Positions 60,701 to 64,000 of a stretch of DNA of 64,000 nucleotides are shown piece after piece. Below the pieces are notes generated by a model. It was given only the letters and a program-made list of their open reading frames with translations. It searched no databases and was not told the DNA's origin. The position numbers and the translations under genes are program-made. Source of the stretch: Dokdonella sp. (GTDB taxonomy: Bacteria; Pseudomonadota; Gammaproteobacteria; Xanthomonadales; Rhodanobacteraceae); assembly GCF_019634815.1 (NCBI RefSeq), contig NZ_JAHCAP010000003.1, positions 62,001 through 126,000 on the forward strand, written 5' to 3'. The first letter of the stretch is position 1, and every line of letters begins with the position of its first letter.

Positions 60701-61258
60701 CACTGGTTGCTCGAAGTGCAGCCAGGCAAAGCCCGCGGCGGCGGGATCACCGGACGCGCGGAAGCGGACGTGGATTTTCGCGTCCGCATCGATCTGTTCC
60801 TGCGTTGGAGCCTGTTGCGCTTGCAGCTTGCCGACGGACGTGCGCCGCTGCGTGTCGCGCTTCTGCTCGGTGGCGAGCGTGAGGGTTTCGAAGCAGGCTT
60901 CAACGCCTGGGACGATCGTTTCACGGGCGCCAAGCTCGCTGAGCGCAAGACGCTGCGTGCCGATCTCGAGCGCCGCATCGATGGCCTGCTCACCTTCTGC
61001 AACGCCGCGCTCGAAACGCCGCTCTGGTATTTCCCGCGCACTTCCTGGGCCGCGCGCGCGGGCGACATGGAAGCGGCGCGCCAGGTGTGGATCGGCGGTG
61101 AGTACAGCCTGGGTGAACGCGACTACGCCCCCGGTTACGCACGCCTGCTGGCGGGTGATCGTGAATTCGACGAGGGCGCCGACTGGCGCGAACTGCAGGC
61201 CCATGCGCAACACCTTGAAAGCTTGATCTCGCTCGCGGACGAGGGAGAAGGCGCATGA
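57770..61258 (+). CDS. recC: Exodeoxyribonuclease V subunit RecC
   Basis: Chi-recognition and strand-splitting subunit of RecBCD. About 1162 aa from the GTG at 57770; homology starts at LVVFRASRVEALLDPLVG, and a later GTG at 57839 would truncate it, so the start is provisional. Conserved segments: MRRWLGRELARRAGPRGIAANL, LARLYSQYLVYRPDWLADW, FGIAQLAPAEL, GVTFCGMVPQRAIPFELVAVL followed by GLDDGQFPR. The fold is an inactive helicase-like structure, as expected. Its stop overlaps the recB start (ATGA). Confidence 0.93.
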   Translation: MAARGKTGEQAGARFADEANGLVVFRASRVEALLDPLVGLLQAAPPQHVLAPHEVIAAHPGMRRWLGRELARRAGPRGIAANLRIELPSSWLDRLAREVLGEEAIALRPYRRELLRWRIHARLRTLDDAQLASWLDGDAATREQRSFQLADRLARLYSQYLVYRPDWLADWSAGRVKPAEAGLLAPLWRELRREIGAPHRGERIAQLLGALGRSDQAAREPLHVFGIAQLAPAELAVFKAVAQRRMVALYVPDPCRAHWGGLRTPLAQLREQVEMAPDAADTEGRFLDQGHPLLGAWGRMGQHFVLALDDIGARVDSRHFEDEGDARPRDRLAGVQESIRRFDTGLIGEYAAAPRADASLRIHACHTRLRELEVLRDALLDARSARPDLKPSQIVVMMPDIHAYLPLLPAVFGAPGRHEGPLPWHAADVAVAAAHPLFALLRRLLDLPQSRLSAPELADLLAAEPVARRFGLGESDIETIERWLQDSRAAWALDGAFRARFEVPPIAQHTHAWALDRMLAGYVLGHSDEARIVHLREGDAVAPLAGIEGPQAEALGALDALLVELREWCVGAQRRRRASAWVEWLEARIEGMLRIDRSEAGEREALAQVQEMLRTLGAEPDDAGLDPELDFALVRDLLLEQLDGVAERQPFLLGGVTFCGMVPQRAIPFELVAVLGLDDGQFPRAQRDRTLDPMAKHPRLGDRDVRNDDRYLFLETLMSARWRLHLSHVGEGVHDGKPRNPAAPLAELIAALDAAGKGAGERPWWVRHPLQPFDRRYFDGSDEALFSFNRAGAAMLEVLGAAASDAAPFVAPRARRATPRAPEADTPIALASVLAYYRNPAQQVLRERLGLRLDALDEGRLRESEPLDARFDALDQVARSRFLELASAGQQEIEVEPPADLRLRGLLPPGRGGESAWASEREKIRDLLALSAGHPLFAGGLPTAKSVPIDRRIQMRQGRGAWLLGGELAQVYLKGKTHWLLEVQPGKARGGGITGRAEADVDFRVRIDLFLRWSLLRLQLADGRAPLRVALLLGGEREGFEAGFNAWDDRFTGAKLAERKTLRADLERRIDGLLTFCNAALETPLWYFPRTSWAARAGDMEAARQVWIGGEYSLGERDYAPGYARLLAGDREFDEGADWRELQAHAQHLESLISLADEGEGA

Positions 61259-64000
61259 GTGGCAAGGCGCTGAAGCCTGCAATTGCGGCCTCATGGGCGC
61301 AGCTGACGCTCGCGCCCGCTGGTCGCAGTCTGGTCGAGGCCAGCGCGGGCACCGGCAAGACCTGGACGATCGCGATGCTGTATCTGCGCATCCTGCTCGA
61401 ACAGGAGTTCACGCCGCAGCAGATCATCGTCACCACCTTCACCAACGCGGCGGCGCAGGAATTGGGTGGACGCATTCGTGCTCGCATCGAGTGGGCCTTG
61501 CAGTGTGCCAATGCGCTGCTCGCAGGCGATGGCAAGGCGAATGCGGCCGCACGGGACGAGGATGCCGGGCGCACGCCTGATCAGGTTTGGCTCGATGGGC
61601 GTTGGCGGCGCGCCCAGGGCGTCATCGACAAGACCCGCGTGCGCGCCGACCGCAATCGCCTGCGAATCGCCTTGGCCGAACTCGATCTTGCGCCGATCGG
61701 CACCCTGCACTCCGTGTGCCGGCGCATCCTCAATGAGTTTCCGCTCGAGTGCGGCGTTGGTTTCGGCATCAGGGAAATGGTCGATGGCGCGGCCTTGCGC
61801 GGGGTTCTGTTCGACGACCTCTGGCGACATCTCGAACAATCGACGGGTGATCTGGATGACGAAGATGCTGCGGCATGGGCCAAAGGGCGCAAGCGCCTCA
61901 ACAGCCACCTGAAACTGTTGCTCGCGCCCGGCGTGAAGATCGAGGCGCCTTCGGAGCAGCGAATCGCCAAGCTGATGGATGCGGGCAATGCGCAGCGGAT
62001 CCGTGCTTGGGTCGGCAGCGCGCCTTGGCAGCGAAGCAATGCCGCGCTCGCTTCGCGCTTGCGTGAGCTTGCAGACTTCATCGAAGCCAAGGGGATTGAC
62101 GTCGAGCCAGCAGGCAAACTCGGCAAGGAATTGGCCAGGCTCATTGCCGAGCCGCTCGACAAGTTCCTCAAGCCTGATGATTCGGCGGAGGCAAGTTGGC
62201 CAGCGATCCGCGACATCGCCAGCGAAGCGGCCCGGCTGTTGCCTTGCATCGCCGACCTGCCGTTCCTGCGTGCTCTGACGCGCTATCAGGCCAAGCTGGG
62301 CGAGCGCTTGCGCGCGCAACTCGCACGCAACGCGCAACTCAGTTTCGACGAGGTGATTGCGCGCGTGCATGAGGCACTGCAGGGCGCGGACAGCGTTCTC
62401 GCCCAGCGGCTGTGCCAACGTTGGCCGGTGGCTCTGGTCGACGAGTTCCAGGATACCGATGGCCTGCAGTACGGCATCCTCGATCGCATCTACCGCGCGA
62501 GCGAACGCAAGCTGCGCGGGCACCTGCTGATGATCGGCGATCCCAAACAGGCGATCTATCGCTTCCGTGGCGGCGACATCGATGCCTATCTCGACGCTGG
62601 AAAGAGCGCCACAGAAATCCTCAAGCTCACGGTCAATTTCCGCTCGTCGCAGGCCTTGGTCGGCGCGCTCAATGCATGGTACGCGGCGTCGGGTGAGGTA
62701 CTCAGCAGCAACGATCAACATGGAATCCGTTACGAGACGGTCAGCGCCCACGGGCTCGATGCGCGCTACACGATCGCCGGCAAGGACTGCCGCACACCGT
62801 TGCACCTGCACGTCCTGCCGCTTGCGGACACGCCCGAGAGCCAGGACGAACGCCGCGCGCTCGCGCTCGCGGCCTGCGCCGCGCAGATCGTCGAGCTGCT
62901 CTCGGGGCGACACCGGATTGGCGCGGCGCTCGTGCAGCCGGGCGATATCGCCGTGCTGCTGCCGCGGCATGCCGATATCGTCGCGCTGCGCACGCTGCTT
63001 GCGCAGTGCAAGGTGCCGTGTGTGTCGTCGGGACGCGAGGACGTGTTCGCATCGCCGTGGGTGACTGAACTGCGCGTGGTTCTCTACGCCTTGCTGCATC
63101 CGCGCGATGAAGGCGTGCTGCGGGCGGCGCTGGCGACGCGCTTGTGGGGCCTGGACTGGCAAGGTCTGCGCGCACTCGCCACGGATGATGCGGCCTGGCA
63201 ACGCGAAGTCGCGCGCGCGCACGAGCTCGATGCGATGTGGCAGAAGCAGGGCGTGCTCGCGGTGGTGCTTGCCCTGATCGGGCGCGCAGGTGCGCGGCTG
63301 TGCGCCGCGAGCGAGCGCGAGCGGGCCTTGACCGATCTGCGTCAATTGGGCGAGCTGCTGCAGATGCAGGCGCACGAGTTGCATGGGCGCGACCTGTTGC
63401 TGGAATGGCTCGCCGATCAGTCCGCGGGTGATGCGGTCGGGGAGGAAGCCGCAGGCGAGCGGCAATTGCGCATCGAATCCGACGCGGCACGCGTGCAGCT
63501 CATGACCCTGCATGCGAGCAAGGGACTGGAGTTCAACGTGGTGATGCTGCCGCTGCAGTGGGCAAACATCGCGCGCGGGAGTGAGATCCCCGTGCTGCAT
63601 GAGCAAGGCGGGCAGGGACGGGTCATGCGTTTCGATGCCGAAGCGGCGGCGCAACAGGCGCAACAGGATCAGGAGGAACGCCATCGACTGCTCTACGTTG
63701 CGCTCACGCGCGCGCGCCATGCCGTGCATGTCTACGCGCTGCCGCCGGCGCGGTCGGCGCGGAAGGGCGGGAAGTTCGCCCTCGCGGATCCGCAGCGTGC
63801 GCCGCTGGATGCGCAGCTTGAGCGGGTGCTGAGCGCGGGCAAGGCGCCCAAGCTCACGGGTGTCGATTGGGACGATGACGCGTGGCCGATCGAACTGCGC
63901 GGATGGACGCGCGCGGTCGAGGCATCGCCGATAGTGTCTGCGTTACGACTCGAGCCGGCGGGCGTGCCATTGGAGTATCGCTGGAGCTTTTCGGCGCTCG
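61255..64000 (+). CDS. recB: Exodeoxyribonuclease V subunit RecB (partial, continues beyond window)
   Basis: 3'-5' helicase/nuclease subunit of RecBCD. 915 codons visible, open to the edge; the C-terminal nuclease domain lies outside. Walker A VEASAGTGKTWTIAML with Lys35; motif Ia TTFTNAAAQEL; Walker B VALVDEFQDTDGLQYGIL; motif III IGDPKQAIYRFRGGDIDAYL; motif IV NFRSS; motif V LMTLHASKGLEFNVVMLPL; motif VI RLLYVALTRARHAVHVY. It overlaps recC by 4 bases; recD would be expected next. Confidence 0.95.
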   Translation, partial: MSGKALKPAIAASWAQLTLAPAGRSLVEASAGTGKTWTIAMLYLRILLEQEFTPQQIIVTTFTNAAAQELGGRIRARIEWALQCANALLAGDGKANAAARDEDAGRTPDQVWLDGRWRRAQGVIDKTRVRADRNRLRIALAELDLAPIGTLHSVCRRILNEFPLECGVGFGIREMVDGAALRGVLFDDLWRHLEQSTGDLDDEDAAAWAKGRKRLNSHLKLLLAPGVKIEAPSEQRIAKLMDAGNAQRIRAWVGSAPWQRSNAALASRLRELADFIEAKGIDVEPAGKLGKELARLIAEPLDKFLKPDDSAEASWPAIRDIASEAARLLPCIADLPFLRALTRYQAKLGERLRAQLARNAQLSFDEVIARVHEALQGADSVLAQRLCQRWPVALVDEFQDTDGLQYGILDRIYRASERKLRGHLLMIGDPKQAIYRFRGGDIDAYLDAGKSATEILKLTVNFRSSQALVGALNAWYAASGEVLSSNDQHGIRYETVSAHGLDARYTIAGKDCRTPLHLHVLPLADTPESQDERRALALAACAAQIVELLSGRHRIGAALVQPGDIAVLLPRHADIVALRTLLAQCKVPCVSSGREDVFASPWVTELRVVLYALLHPRDEGVLRAALATRLWGLDWQGLRALATDDAAWQREVARAHELDAMWQKQGVLAVVLALIGRAGARLCAASERERALTDLRQLGELLQMQAHELHGRDLLLEWLADQSAGDAVGEEAAGERQLRIESDAARVQLMTLHASKGLEFNVVMLPLQWANIARGSEIPVLHEQGGQGRVMRFDAEAAAQQAQQDQEERHRLLYVALTRARHAVHVYALPPARSARKGGKFALADPQRAPLDAQLERVLSAGKAPKLTGVDWDDDAWPIELRGWTRAVEASPIVSALRLEPAGVPLEYRWSFSAL

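Noticed and set aside
61291..63729. 812-codon open frame antisense to recB
   Set aside because: Same antisense artefact; all helicase motifs are on the plus strand.

Overview
The window is a high-GC, gene-dense bacterial chromosome segment. Its gene orders (scpA-scpB-rluB, smc-zipA, recX-alaS-csrA-tRNA-Ser, a tRNA array followed by tig-clpP-clpX-lon-hupB-tRNA-Val-ppiD, and recC-recB) together with a large OAR-like TonB-dependent receptor, an S10 peptidase and REP-like repeats point to a gammaproteobacterium of the order Lysobacterales/Xanthomonadales (Rhodanobacteraceae or Xanthomonadaceae). This is inferred from gene content and order; no 16S rRNA gene lies in the window.

Layout. 1-2.9 kb (minus): rluB (runs off the left edge), scpB, scpA. 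3.3-11.5 kb (plus): yciI-bolA, smc-zipA, recX-alaS. 11.7-13.2 kb: csrA and seven tRNA genes (Ser-GCT, Arg-ACG, Pro-TGG, Arg-TCT, His-GTG, Lys-CTT, Leu-TAG). 13.3-22.2 kb: protein-quality-control block tig, clpP, clpX, lon, hupB, tRNA-Val, ppiD. 22.2-27.8 kb (minus): ECF sigma factor, putative anti-sigma factor, YigZ-like protein, ABC half-transporter and a TPR/GT41-type glycosyltransferase-like protein. 27.9-32.8 kb (minus): secreted S10 peptidase, tRNA-Leu(CAG), TonB-dependent receptor; divergent from it an exported S51 peptidase. 34.2-37.4 kb: rnr-rlmB. 37.4-43.0 kb: mostly minus-strand single genes (zinc-ribbon protein, PliG-like lysozyme inhibitor, RNase T-like exonuclease, NYN protein, cyclophilin, PHA depolymerase) with a plus-strand zinc metallopeptidase. 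43.2-47.1 kb (plus): M61 peptidase, YcaQ/AlkX-type glycosylase, MgtC-like protein. 47.2-47.4 kb: REP-like repeat cluster. 47.5-55.4 kb: rhlE, hslR, an SDR, an OafA-like acyltransferase and mutS. 55.4-57.6 kb: a small accessory island (HEPN-like protein, IS110 transposase remnant, NucS/Mrr-like nuclease). 57.8-64.0 kb: recC and recB (cut by the right edge).

How the genes work together. Chromosome maintenance is strongly represented: condensin (Smc plus ScpA/ScpB, at two nearby loci), HU, MutS, RecX, RecB/RecC and a crosslink glycosylase. So are proteolysis and folding (trigger factor, ClpXP, Lon, PpiD, cyclophilin) and RNA metabolism (RluB, RlmB, RNase R, RNase T-like, RhlE, CsrA). The exported S10, S51 and M61 peptidases and the TonB-dependent receptor suggest a life based on degrading peptides.

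Most of the window is conserved housekeeping DNA. The parts that look accessory or unusual are the mutS-recC island, the GT41-like protein with a changed catalytic position, the REP cluster with 11-bp tandem expansion, and the zipA-recX junction, which brings together two blocks that I know as separate in relatives.
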